DNA from: an uncultured Clostridia bacterium
GTDB taxonomy: Bacteria > Bacillota > Clostridia > Christensenellales > Aristaeellaceae
Direction: 5' to 3'
DNA: 64,000 bases
Assembly (NCBI GenBank): GCA_946407745.1
Contig: CAMJPQ010000005.1
Coordinates: forward strand, 1 to 64,000
Below are positions 1 to 8,930 of this stretch, piece by piece. The first letter of the stretch is position 1. Each line of letters opens with the position of its first letter. Under the pieces are notes generated by a model. The model worked only from the letters and a program-made list of their open reading frames with translations. It was not told the origin of the DNA and searched no databases. Both the position numbers and the translations under genes were made by a program.

Positions 1-1
1 A

Positions 2-52
2 CTTGTTGACTCCGTAACAATCGAAGAAGCCATAGATATAATGAGCAAATAA
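2..52 (+). CDS. C-terminal end of a CDS truncated by the window edge (…LVDSVTIEEAIDIMSK*)
   Basis: Open frame from base 2 to TAA at 50-52; product unknown. Confidence 0.35.
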   Translation, partial: LVDSVTIEEAIDIMSK

Positions 53-122
53 TGCCCCGGAAAAACGGAATATATATTTTGATTTTCCGGCGATTGAATA
101 CGATGGTTCAAAGGAGAGACAC

Positions 123-548
123 ATGAACTGGGAGTATTCCTGTGGAGCGGTCGTTTTCACCAGGGAAAACGGGCACATCCTTTTTGCCGTTGTGCAAGAG
201 CAGTCCGGAGCTTACAGTTTTCCGAAAGGGCATATGGAAAGCAACGAAACAGAAATGGAAACTGCACGCCGGGAGATATTGGAAGAAACAGGTTTGAATC
301 CTGATTTTCTGCCTGGTTTCAAGGCTGAGGATGAATACGATCTCGCAGAAAAGCCTGGTACACGAAAACGGGTTACTTATTTTCTCGCAGAATATAAAAA
401 TCAACCATTCGTCCCCCGGCAGGGAGAAATCCGGAGAATTCAGCTTCTTCCCTACGATGAGGCCCTCTCTTGTTTTGAACACGAAGGAACAAAAGCTGCT
501 CTTACCAAGGCACAGACGTTCCTGACAAAGCAATCAGAAAATGGCTGA
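123..548 (+). CDS. NUDIX hydrolase (Ap4A/NTP pyrophosphohydrolase-like)
   Basis: Nudix box GHMESNETEMETARREILEETGL; RBS aaggagaga upstream. Confidence 0.9.
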   Translation: MNWEYSCGAVVFTRENGHILFAVVQEQSGAYSFPKGHMESNETEMETARREILEETGLNPDFLPGFKAEDEYDLAEKPGTRKRVTYFLAEYKNQPFVPRQGEIRRIQLLPYDEALSCFEHEGTKAALTKAQTFLTKQSENG

Positions 549-599
549 TGGTAAGGAATTTCGGAAGATAATCGTACAAACACCAATCTACCATTAACT

Positions 600-630
600 G
601 CCATGCACAAAGAAAGCGCATGGCTTTTTT
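600..630 (+). terminator. Rho-independent terminator after the NUDIX gene
   Basis: GCCATGC…GCATGGC followed by TTTTTT. Confidence 0.75.
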
Positions 631-833
631 GATGCCACCTCATTGCTATACACGATTTCCGGCCCTTAAGCCACACCGATTTCTATGACCTGACCGCCTG
701 CGCTGCAGCGCCGGTTTTTCACAATGCCGCCGCGGCGATGGACATTCACCGCCGTATGTGATAGAATGCGGGGCGGAGACCTTGCGCGCGGGAAGCGGGG
801 CCAGGGAAGCAAACATCGGGGGAGGACGCACTG

Positions 834-1925
834 TTGAATCATTCGAGGAGAAACGGCGAGATCGATTTGTGCAGGCTTGGCTTTTCGGTCATGATCGCGA
901 TGCATCATATACAGCTGGATTTTCCCCAGGGCGTTAACGCACAGGGGTGGATCGGCGTCGATTTTTTCTTCATCCTCTCGGGTTTCCTGATGGCGAGGCA
1001 TATGTACAGCCATCCCCTCACCGGGGCGGCCGACGGCGCGGCTATTGCCACAGAGACCTGGCGCTTCATCCTCGCCAAGATCAAAAGCTTTTACAAATAT
1101 CTGCTCATGGGGGCGTTTGTGCAGCTGATTGTGCGCTTCATCCTCATCAAGCACATAGCAGCGCCAAAAATCCTGCGCCAGTTCCTGACCTCCCTGCCCA
1201 ACTTCTCCCTGATCTTCATGGGGCTGGTGGGCAACAGCAGCGTGGGGCACTATGTCGGAAACACCTGGTATCTCTCCTCGATGATCATCGCAATGTTCAT
1301 CCTCTATCCTATGCTGCTGAAGGGGAAATCCTTCTCGACCAGGATCCTTTTCCCCCTCCTCTCAGTCTTTGGGCTGGCGCTGATCTACAATAATATTTCC
1401 TTCTCCGCGTGGAAGGAGTGGCAGGGCTGGACGTACTGGGGGAACATCCGCTCCGTTGCGGAGCTCGCGCTGGGCGCCTCCCTGTATGAGCTGACGGACT
1501 GGCTGCACCGGAGGGACGCGCAGACACAGCGAAGCAAATGGATGAAGCTGCTCTGCACAGCCGTCAAGTATGCTTCTCTGCTGGTGATCGTGGCCTTTGG
1601 GGCCGGGATTATCAGCAAATCCGACGCGGTTCACGTTGTCCTGTACTGCGCGCTGTTTATTCTGCTCTCTTTCTCCGGGCTCAGCTACACCATACCGGGA
1701 AACCGTTTCACCAGTTATTGCGGAAAAATCTCCCTGCCCATCTTCATCTTCCATGGAATCATCCGGCACTCCTTCAACGAGGCCATTCCCAACCATGAGA
1801 TCGGTCTGCCGGGCTTCTTTGCGCTGGTAGGACTGGCTGTCGTCCTGTCCGTTGCCCTGATGTACCTGACTGACGCCGTTGCCGCGCTGCTGAAAAAGAG
1901 AAGGCGCACGGGGGAAGCGAACTGA
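834..1925 (+). CDS. Acyltransferase 3 family membrane protein
   Basis: N-terminal RLGFSVMIAMHH and GVDFFFILSGFLMA motifs, multiple TM segments; TTG start after ggggagga. Confidence 0.8.
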   Translation: MNHSRRNGEIDLCRLGFSVMIAMHHIQLDFPQGVNAQGWIGVDFFFILSGFLMARHMYSHPLTGAADGAAIATETWRFILAKIKSFYKYLLMGAFVQLIVRFILIKHIAAPKILRQFLTSLPNFSLIFMGLVGNSSVGHYVGNTWYLSSMIIAMFILYPMLLKGKSFSTRILFPLLSVFGLALIYNNISFSAWKEWQGWTYWGNIRSVAELALGASLYELTDWLHRRDAQTQRSKWMKLLCTAVKYASLLVIVAFGAGIISKSDAVHVVLYCALFILLSFSGLSYTIPGNRFTSYCGKISLPIFIFHGIIRHSFNEAIPNHEIGLPGFFALVGLAVVLSVALMYLTDAVAALLKKRRRTGEAN

Positions 1926-2001
1926 TTCATCAGCCATTCTGCGGGCGACCCAGTCGATCAGATTGCAGTCAGGGGGCAGCACAAAATGAACAATTCACGC
2001 A

Positions 2002-2030
2002 TTGACAAACACCGGCCTATATTGTATACA
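2002..2030 (+). promoter_or_regulatory. Sigma-A promoter for the downstream PLP enzyme
   Basis: TTGACA-N17-TATACA. Confidence 0.6.
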
Positions 2031-2050
2031 AAAAGAGCCGGTGTTTTTTC
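2008..2050 (+). terminator. Intrinsic terminator overlapping the promoter
   Basis: AACACCGGC…GCCGGTGTT followed by TTTTT. Confidence 0.65.
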
Positions 2051-2103
2051 TGTTTATTCGTTTTTATTATTTGCCGGCAGACACTGAACAGGGAGGAATC
2101 TGA

Positions 2104-3366
2104 ATGGACGAACAGGTGACCCCGATCACGCGGTTTGAAGACACTCCTGAATTCCACGCCTATCAGGAGCGCTATGCCACGCTGATTGGCGACCACAATC
2201 CCTACTTCATCATTCACGACAGCCCGCTGACGGATAAGAGCTATATGGACGGCCAGTGGGTGCTGAACTTCGGCAGCTATAACTATGCCGGCATGTCCGG
2301 CAGGAAAGAGGTGCAGGAGGCCGCAATCGAGGCCATCCGCAAGTATGGCACCTCCGCCTCCGGCAGCCGCCTGCTGGCCGGGGAAAAGACGCTGACGCAG
2401 ACCCTGGAGCGCGAGCTGGCGGCGTGGAAGCACACGGAGGACGCCCTGGTGCTGGTCGGTGGCCACTCCACCAACGTCACGTTTGTCGGCAACTTTGTCG
2501 GCCCGGGCGACCTGATTCTCTACGACAGCTACATCCACAACTCGGTGGTGGAGGGCTGCAGGCTGAGCCATGCCACGGCGCGTCCCTTCCCGCACAATGA
2601 CCCGGAGGCGCTGGACCGCATCCTCTCCACGCGCCGCGGCAAGTTCGCCAAGGTGCTCATCTGCATTGAGGGCGTCTACTCCATGGACGGCGACATTGCC
2701 CCCGTGCCGGACTTTATCCGCGTGAAGGAGAAGTACGGCTGCTTCCTGATGGTGGACGAGGCACACTCCACCTGTGTCATCGGGCAGACCGGCGGCGGCG
2801 TGGATGAGTACTTTGGACTGAAGGGCGACGAAATCGATATCAAAATGGGTACCCTGTCCAAGGGACTGGGCGCCTGCGGCGGCTACCTGTGCGGTTCAAG
2901 GAATCTGATAGAGTACCAGAGGTACCTGCTGCCGGGCTTTGTCTTCTCTGTGGGCATTGCGCCGCCCTTGGCAGCCGCGGCGCTGGAGAGCCTGCGGCTC
3001 ATCCAGCGGGATCCCTCCATCATGGCGAACATGCGCAGGAACATCGCCTGCTTCATGGAAGAAGCGGGAAAGCACCGCTTCAACACCTGCCTGGCGGGTA
3101 AAACCGCCATATTGCCCATCCTGGTGGGCGGCGACAACGAGGCGGGCGACCTGTCCATTGCCATGAGGAAGAAGGGTGTGTTCGTGCCGCCGGCAGTGTA
3201 TCCCGCCGTGCCGCGCGGGCAGGCCAGGCTGCGCTTCTGCGTCACCGCGGCGCACCAGCCGGAGCAGATTGCGCATGCGCTGAACCTGCTGGACGAATGC
3301 GCGAGGGAGCTGGGCATTCAGCTGCCGGAGCCGGCATCACTCCCGGCTGCCGACAAGCAGCAGTGA
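2104..3366 (+). CDS. PLP-dependent alpha-oxoamine synthase family (KBL/AONS/SPT-like)
   Basis: GTSASGSRLLAG, DEAHS, GTLSKGLGACGG (PLP lysine) motifs. Confidence 0.85.
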   Translation: MDEQVTPITRFEDTPEFHAYQERYATLIGDHNPYFIIHDSPLTDKSYMDGQWVLNFGSYNYAGMSGRKEVQEAAIEAIRKYGTSASGSRLLAGEKTLTQTLERELAAWKHTEDALVLVGGHSTNVTFVGNFVGPGDLILYDSYIHNSVVEGCRLSHATARPFPHNDPEALDRILSTRRGKFAKVLICIEGVYSMDGDIAPVPDFIRVKEKYGCFLMVDEAHSTCVIGQTGGGVDEYFGLKGDEIDIKMGTLSKGLGACGGYLCGSRNLIEYQRYLLPGFVFSVGIAPPLAAAALESLRLIQRDPSIMANMRRNIACFMEEAGKHRFNTCLAGKTAILPILVGGDNEAGDLSIAMRKKGVFVPPAVYPAVPRGQARLRFCVTAAHQPEQIAHALNLLDECARELGIQLPEPASLPAADKQQ

Positions 3367-4503
3367 GAGCAGCCAGCTCTCCCCGCCGCGCTGAAACACA
3401 AGACCTTCATAGATTGTCTTGCCCTGTGCGGTCCTTGTCAGGCCAATGATGGGCGAGGTATCTTCTCCCTCCGAATCATAGGCTGAAAAATACTTTTCCA
3501 TTATTTCCTGTCTGGCGTTGCGCTCACTGCGGGTCTGTGACGCCAGGCGTTTTTCAATGATGGAAACCGCGGCAGTGCTGCTTTCAGTCAGCAGGGTGTC
3601 CTCCACTGCCTCCGGGCAGAGAAGCGCCAGCACGGCGGTCAGCTGCTCGCCCGGTGTCAGCGAGGCCAGGGCAGCCAGCTCCTCTTCTGTCAGCAGCTGG
3701 TCCAGCCGTGTCCATGAAAAAGCTTCCTCTGCGAGCGCCAGACTCAGCTGCTCTGCTGCCTGCGCGGCAGTCATGCCGGGGGCGAGCTGGTGAAAGGTTT
3801 CCCCAGCCGCCAGCGGCGTGTAAACGATCACGGTTTCTTTGCCCTTGTTCCCGGCGGAGGCGGACGCCCTTTTGCTTCCGCCTCCGCCGCTGGTTTTTTT
3901 ACTCTTTTTTCCGGCAGAGGAAGCGGTAGCTTCGGTTTCTTCAGAAGAAAAAGTGGAAGAACTACCTTCCGCTGATGCGGAATCATCAATAGAAGTGGTA
4001 GTGACTTCATGAATATCGGTTGAAGATACTGATGCAGTGGCAACAGGGCTGGATTCGCCTGCGGACGAAGGCGCAGGGGAAGGGACGGGGGAAAGCTCCG
4101 CGGGCTCCTCGGCCGTGGCGGTTTCCTCATCCGGGGCCGGCAGGTGCAGCACCGAGCTGCGCGCCAGCAGCATGCTCCGCGGCACAGAATAGATAAGCAG
4201 CACATAGTCTCCCGGCACACAGAGCGGCAGGACGGCCTCCACCACACCGCTTGCTGCAAGCTCGGTTTCATATACGGGCGGCGTCTCCTTGAGCATGCAG
4301 GCCGGATACCAGGCAAGGCGAACGAGCACAGGTGCATCGGCCTCAAGCGTCACCGCCAGTAAACCGTCCTCATTGATCCGGCTTGAGAGGATGGAGAGCG
4401 CGGGGGCGGACGGCAGGTCGGACGGGGTGGCCTCCTCGGCACAGGCGGCGGCGGTCAGCAGCGTGAGCAGCAGCGCCAGCAGGCACGCAAGGCTTCGTTT
4501 CAT
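3337..4503 (-). CDS. Secreted protein with Ser/Thr-rich linker, function unknown
   Basis: Signal peptide MKRSLACLLALLLTLLTAAACA; start set at 4503 after GGGAGG; low-complexity middle region. Confidence 0.65.
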   Translation of the reverse strand: MKRSLACLLALLLTLLTAAACAEEATPSDLPSAPALSILSSRINEDGLLAVTLEADAPVLVRLAWYPACMLKETPPVYETELAASGVVEAVLPLCVPGDYVLLIYSVPRSMLLARSSVLHLPAPDEETATAEEPAELSPVPSPAPSSAGESSPVATASVSSTDIHEVTTTSIDDSASAEGSSSTFSSEETEATASSAGKKSKKTSGGGGSKRASASAGNKGKETVIVYTPLAAGETFHQLAPGMTAAQAAEQLSLALAEEAFSWTRLDQLLTEEELAALASLTPGEQLTAVLALLCPEAVEDTLLTESSTAAVSIIEKRLASQTRSERNARQEIMEKYFSAYDSEGEDTSPIIGLTRTAQGKTIYEGLVFQRGGESWLLSLLLVGSRE

Positions 4504-4607
4504 CGTGAAAACCTCCCTTTGGGTACAGGCATATGCTACCTCGCCCAGGTGAACAACGCCTGAACACCATCTGAAGCCTGCGGGGCGGCTCACAAAAATA
4601 CCCGGCA

Positions 4608-4636
4608 TTGACGCAGCTGCCGCCCTCCATTATAAT
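4608..4636 (+). promoter_or_regulatory. Sigma-A promoter of mtnN
   Basis: TTGACG-N17-TATAAT. Confidence 0.75.
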
Positions 4637-4663
4637 AGGGCCGAGGACAGAGGAGGTGTACGG

Positions 4664-5362
4664 ATGATTGGTTTGATTGGCGCCATGTCTCTGGAGGTGG
4701 AGGGCCTGATTGCCCGCATGGAAAACGTGCGGTGTGAAACACTGGCCGGGATGCGCTTTACCTGCGGACAGCTGTTTGGCCATGAAGCGGTGCTGGCGGT
4801 CTGCGGCCCGGGCAAGGTGAACGCGGCCCTGTGCGCGCAGGCGCTGATACTCCGCTGGCAACCGGAGTGGCTGCTGAATGTGGGCGTCGCCGGCTCGGGC
4901 AGAGAGGGTATCGGCATCGGCGATCTGGTGATTGCCACCTCTGCCGTGCAGCACGACATGGACACTACGCCCCTTGGCGATCCGCCCGGGTTTGTCAGCG
5001 GCGTGAATCTGGTGGACTTCCCCTGTGACGGGCGCCTCAGGGAAGCATTAAAAAAAGCCGCGGCCACCGTGAAGGGGCTGCGCGTGCATGAGGGCCGCAT
5101 TGCCACGGGAGATCAGTTCATCAACGGCTCGGAGCAGCGCGGCCGTATCCGCCGCCTTTTTGACGCGGCGGCGGTGGAAATGGAGGGCGCGGCGGTTGCC
5201 CATGCCTGCTATGCCCACGGGGTGCGCTGCGGTATCCTGCGGTCCATCTCCGACGAGGCGGATGGCAGGTCGGACGTGGACTATCCCACCTTCTCGCGCG
5301 CGGCAGCCGCACATACGCAGGCGGTTGTGGAGGCGCTGCTGAGAGAGGGGGCGGCTGTATGA
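4664..5362 (+). CDS. mtnN: 5'-methylthioadenosine/S-adenosylhomocysteine nucleosidase
   Basis: IGLIGAMSLEV, NVGVAGS, ATGDQFI, VEMEGAAVAHAC, RSISDEAD motifs. Confidence 0.9.
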   Translation: MIGLIGAMSLEVEGLIARMENVRCETLAGMRFTCGQLFGHEAVLAVCGPGKVNAALCAQALILRWQPEWLLNVGVAGSGREGIGIGDLVIATSAVQHDMDTTPLGDPPGFVSGVNLVDFPCDGRLREALKKAAATVKGLRVHEGRIATGDQFINGSEQRGRIRRLFDAAAVEMEGAAVAHACYAHGVRCGILRSISDEADGRSDVDYPTFSRAAAAHTQAVVEALLREGAAV

Positions 5363-6171
5363 TCGTCTGGCTGACGGGCGGCTCCAGCGGGCTGGGGCTG
5401 CATACCGCCAGGGCGCTGCAGGCGGCGGGGCACACAGTGATTGCGGGCGCCCGTTCCTTCCATGAGGGAGAGGAGGACGGCATCCATCACCTGCTGCTGG
5501 ATGTGACAAAGCCGCAGAGCATTTCTGCCTTCTGCGAGCGCGCGCTGACCATCGCCCCCAGGGTGGACGCGCTGGTGCAGTGCGCGGGCATACTGATCCT
5601 CGGCCCGTGCGAGGAGACCTCACCCGAGGAATACCAGCGGGTGATGGACACCGATTTTCTGGGCATGGTGAGGATGAATCAGGCAGCGCTGCCGCTGATG
5701 CGCGCACAGAGGCAGGGGCGCATCGTGATGTTCTCCTCTATCAATGGCCTGCTGGGCATTCCCTTCCAGAGCGCCTACACCGCGGCCAAGCACGCCGTGG
5801 AGGGCTACGCGGAGTGCCTGCAGATGGAGGCGCATCGCTACGGCATACAGGTTTGCCTGGTGGAGCCGGGGGACCATCGCAGCGGCAGTGACGCGTACCG
5901 CATGCACGCCGCAGCGCACAGTCCCCTGTCCCCCTACGCGGAGGATTTCCGGCGCGGCACCGGCGTCATCCATCACGACGAGCAGCACGGCTCCGACCCG
6001 GACGCGCTGGGACGGGAAATCGCGCGGCTGCTGAAGAGAAGAAGCATGCCTCTGCGCAAGCGCGTGGCCAGCCCTGACCAGCGCCTGGCCGTGTGGCTGC
6101 ACGACCTGCTGCCGGGGAGGGTCAACAGCCTCATTCTGCGGCGCTATTATCTGCGCCGGCCAAAGAAGTGA
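5359..6171 (+). CDS. SDR family NAD(P)-dependent oxidoreductase
   Basis: TGGSSGLG Rossmann motif, YTAAKHAVEG catalytic YxxxK; start overlaps the mtnN stop. Confidence 0.9.
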   Translation: MIVWLTGGSSGLGLHTARALQAAGHTVIAGARSFHEGEEDGIHHLLLDVTKPQSISAFCERALTIAPRVDALVQCAGILILGPCEETSPEEYQRVMDTDFLGMVRMNQAALPLMRAQRQGRIVMFSSINGLLGIPFQSAYTAAKHAVEGYAECLQMEAHRYGIQVCLVEPGDHRSGSDAYRMHAAAHSPLSPYAEDFRRGTGVIHHDEQHGSDPDALGREIARLLKRRSMPLRKRVASPDQRLAVWLHDLLPGRVNSLILRRYYLRRPKK

Positions 6172-6673
6172 TCGCATCCTGCAGCCGGCGGACGCCTTCG
6201 TAAAAGGAAGCGTCATTTGTGACGCACAGATCGCACACGGAACGGTAGATATCAATCCGCTCACCGTAGAGCCGCTTCACTTCCTCCAACCCCTTTTTCG
6301 CCAGCAGTGGCCTGCGGTCCAGCCGTATATCGGAAAGAATCTGCTCCAGCGGGCGGTCAATGAGCACGATCACGCCCTGATTCCGCATCAGCGAGCGGTT
6401 CTCCGGTGAAAGCACCGCGCCGCCGCCGGTGGAGACGACCGATGGCTCGCGCGAGGCCAGTGAAATCAGCGTGTTTGTTTCTGCGTTGCGGAAGGCCTGC
6501 TCCCCGTGCGTGGCAAAAATATCGGGGATGCTCAGCCCCACCGCCTCTTCAATGAGGGCATCCATATCCACAAAGGGCAGCTGCAGGTTGGCGGCTGCCT
6601 TTTTGCCGAGACTGCTCTTTCCGCTGCCCGGCATGCCGATCAGGAAAACGTGCTCCTCAAGCATGGCGCTCAC
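6131..6673 (-). CDS. aroK: Shikimate kinase
   Basis: GMPGSGKSSLGKKAA P-loop, FVDMDALIE, STGGGAVL, LDRRPLL. Confidence 0.9.
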   Translation of the reverse strand: MSAMLEEHVFLIGMPGSGKSSLGKKAAANLQLPFVDMDALIEEAVGLSIPDIFATHGEQAFRNAETNTLISLASREPSVVSTGGGAVLSPENRSLMRNQGVIVLIDRPLEQILSDIRLDRRPLLAKKGLEEVKRLYGERIDIYRSVCDLCVTNDASFYEGVRRLQDAITSLAGADNSAAE

Positions 6674-6947
6674 CGGCTCTCTCCATCACCGTTGCCTGCC
6701 GCTGGCGGCTCAGGCGCATCAGCAGGGTAAAAAGCTGCTTCAGCTCTTCCTCCTCCACTGGGTTGCCGCCGAGCGCGGCACGGCTGCGCAGCACCTCTGC
6801 CTCCCGCGCCGCGTCCAGTATGGGCAGGCTGTGCGCCTGCTTATAGGCGGCAACCTCCTCCGCCACCGCCATGCGGCGCAGCGCCAGCGAGGCCAGCTCG
6901 CGGTCAAGCTGGTCCAGTTCCCTGCGCAGCTGTGTCAAATCACGCAT
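6657..6947 (-). CDS. Chorismate mutase (AroQ class)
   Basis: RRELDQLDRELASLALRRMAVAEEVAAYK; about 96 aa, next to aroK. Confidence 0.85.
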   Translation of the reverse strand: MRDLTQLRRELDQLDRELASLALRRMAVAEEVAAYKQAHSLPILDAAREAEVLRSRAALGGNPVEEEELKQLFTLLMRLSRQRQATVMERAGERHA

Positions 6948-8415
6948 TTTCTGCCTCCTGCGCCGCCGCTTTGCGGACCGGCTTCTTTCCTTTTTTCAGT
7001 GTGAATTCAAAGGCGGCGCCCTCCTCAGTGTCCTTCAGGCGGATGGCCTGCCCGTGCATTTCCAGTATCCGCTGGCAGATGCTCAGGCCAAGACCGGTGC
7101 CCTTGCCGGAGGTGTGAGCCCGGTCTGCCGTGAAGAAGCGCTCAAACACGTGCGGCCTGTCCTCCGGCAGTATGCCGGTGCCATTGTCCGCCACGGTGAT
7201 GAAGCAACGGTCACCCTCCTCGCGCGTGGAGAGGGTCAGCTTGCCGCCCTGCGGCGTGAACTTGATGGCGTTGTCCATCAGGTTCACTACCACCTCCTCC
7301 AGCCGGTCGGCGTCCGCCTCCACATAGCAGGGGTCAGCGGCAAAGTCGCAGTCCACCGTCAGCTCCTTTTCCTCCAGGTCGCTCATGCGGCGGATGATGG
7401 CGCGGCGCAGCATCTCGCAGATGTCAAAGTCCGTCAGCTGCAGCTGGGCGTCCTCCCGCTCCAGGCGGGAGAGGGACAGCAGGTCGCCGATCAGCTTGGA
7501 CAGGCGGCGGGTTTCCTGCCCCACCACGGTGAGGTATTTGCCCTGATCTTCCGGGGGTATGGTGCCGTCCTCCATGCCCTGCACCAGCCCGGAAATGGCG
7601 GTGATGGGGCTTTTCAGCTCGTGGGATACGTTGGCCACAAACTCGCGGCGGTTGCGCTCTGTGTCCGCCAGCTTTTCCGCCATATTGTTGAAGGCGGAAG
7701 CGACCTCCGAGATCTCGCGCGGCGCGTTTTCAGCGTCCACACGGGCGGTAAAATCCCCGTCAGACATGGCGTGGGCAACGCCGGCGACCTGGCGCAGGGG
7801 CTTGAGCACCTGGCGGGTGAGCAGCAGCACCGCCGCGCCGGAAAGCAGCAGGGCCACTGCGGCCACCAGCAGCACCCGGGGCAGGTAGGTCTTTTCACCG
7901 CCCTCAATGGTCTGGGTGGGGGTCTGTATCAGCACAGCGCCGAGCACCTGCTCACCCTGCACAAAGGGCACGCCGACGGTAAACAGCGGCCCGGAAGAGG
8001 ACTGGGTTCGCAGGCTGATTTCCTCACCGGAGAGGATGTCGCTGAGAATCTGCCCCAAAGAGGCGGTGGTCAGCGTGGCGGCGAAATCCGGGTTTGCGGA
8101 AAGGGTCACCGAAAAGTTATCCATCATGCGCCCGCGGCGGTCCACCACGCAGATATAGGCGCCGTACTGCTCGTAGACCTGGTTGGCCTTCCAGGACAGT
8201 ATTCGCTGCGTGTCATCGTTGAAGCCGAGCATCAGCGCGGTGGTGGAGGCACGGTTGAGCGAAGCCAGCCAGGCGATTTCTCTGCCGGCGGTCTTCAGCT
8301 CTTCCAGGCGCTGCGCAGTCTGCTGGTTGCGCAGCATCACTGCCCCCAGCACCGACAGCACCGAGGTCAGCAGCACCACCACAGCCAGCATCACAGCCAT
8401 GATTCGGGCAAACAT
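6940..8415 (-). CDS. Sensor histidine kinase (HAMP, HisKA, HATPase_c)
   Basis: HELKSPIT H-box, N/G1/G2 boxes (NLMDNAIKFTP, VADNGTGI, GKGTGLGLSICQRI). Confidence 0.93.
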   Translation of the reverse strand: MFARIMAVMLAVVVLLTSVLSVLGAVMLRNQQTAQRLEELKTAGREIAWLASLNRASTTALMLGFNDDTQRILSWKANQVYEQYGAYICVVDRRGRMMDNFSVTLSANPDFAATLTTASLGQILSDILSGEEISLRTQSSSGPLFTVGVPFVQGEQVLGAVLIQTPTQTIEGGEKTYLPRVLLVAAVALLLSGAAVLLLTRQVLKPLRQVAGVAHAMSDGDFTARVDAENAPREISEVASAFNNMAEKLADTERNRREFVANVSHELKSPITAISGLVQGMEDGTIPPEDQGKYLTVVGQETRRLSKLIGDLLSLSRLEREDAQLQLTDFDICEMLRRAIIRRMSDLEEKELTVDCDFAADPCYVEADADRLEEVVVNLMDNAIKFTPQGGKLTLSTREEGDRCFITVADNGTGILPEDRPHVFERFFTADRAHTSGKGTGLGLSICQRILEMHGQAIRLKDTEEGAAFEFTLKKGKKPVRKAAAQEAENA

Positions 8416-8544
8416 CGTTCACATTCCTTTGCTTGGACATGGGCGGCAGGCCTGCCGCCTGCGTGCAGTATAGCACACCTGTCCTCCGCGGGCAATACGG
8501 ACTGAAAAGACAGGGGCTGCCAGCTTTTGTCAACAGGAAAAGGC

Positions 8545-8573
8545 TTGACATGAGCGGTTTTGTCGCCTATAAT
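8545..8573 (+). promoter_or_regulatory. Consensus sigma-A promoter
   Basis: TTGACA-N17-TATAAT with no good CDS immediately downstream. Confidence 0.85.
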
Positions 8574-8579
8574 ATCTTC

Positions 8580-8770
8580 AGCAGATGATCCTGGGGTGCG
8601 CGACAGTCTCTTGGTTTTCGCCGCATCTTCACAAATGGAGCTCGCGTCCAAGCTGTTGATGTCATGCCCCCGTCTTTGACGCTAGGGGACGGCAGAAATG
8701 CAGCGGCAGAGCACCAGCCCGTTATTCATAGCGGGTGAAAAAGCGGAGGCATCGACATCCTGGGTCATCT
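8580..8770 (+). ncRNA. ssrS: Probable 6S RNA
   Basis: About 190-nt noncoding segment just after a consensus promoter; 9-bp closing stem AGATGATCC/GGGTCATCT, extended by GGGTG/CATCC and GTCTC/GAGGC; CCCGTTA-TTCA-TAGCGGG hairpin on the 3' side; apical CGTC-TTT-GACG. Confidence 0.6.
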
Positions 8771-8831
8771 CATTTATGTACAATTCAAGACGGAAACAGC
8801 GCTGGCGGGCGAAGACTGTCAGGCTTTTTCT

Positions 8832-8853
8832 TTGCCCACGGAGGGCAATTTTT
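8832..8853 (+). terminator. Intrinsic terminator downstream of the ncRNA
   Basis: TTGCCC-acgga-GGGCAA-TTTTT. Confidence 0.6.
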
Positions 8854-8930
8854 ATGTCTTGTATTTGTCAACCCTATGCGCTACAATGGGAATACAAATC
8901 ACGCCCGACAGAGGCGGCTGGGAGGTACAC

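Noticed and set aside
6871-8505. 544-aa plus-strand ORF over the histidine kinase
   Set aside because: Antisense shadow of a clear HAMP/HisKA/HATPase protein
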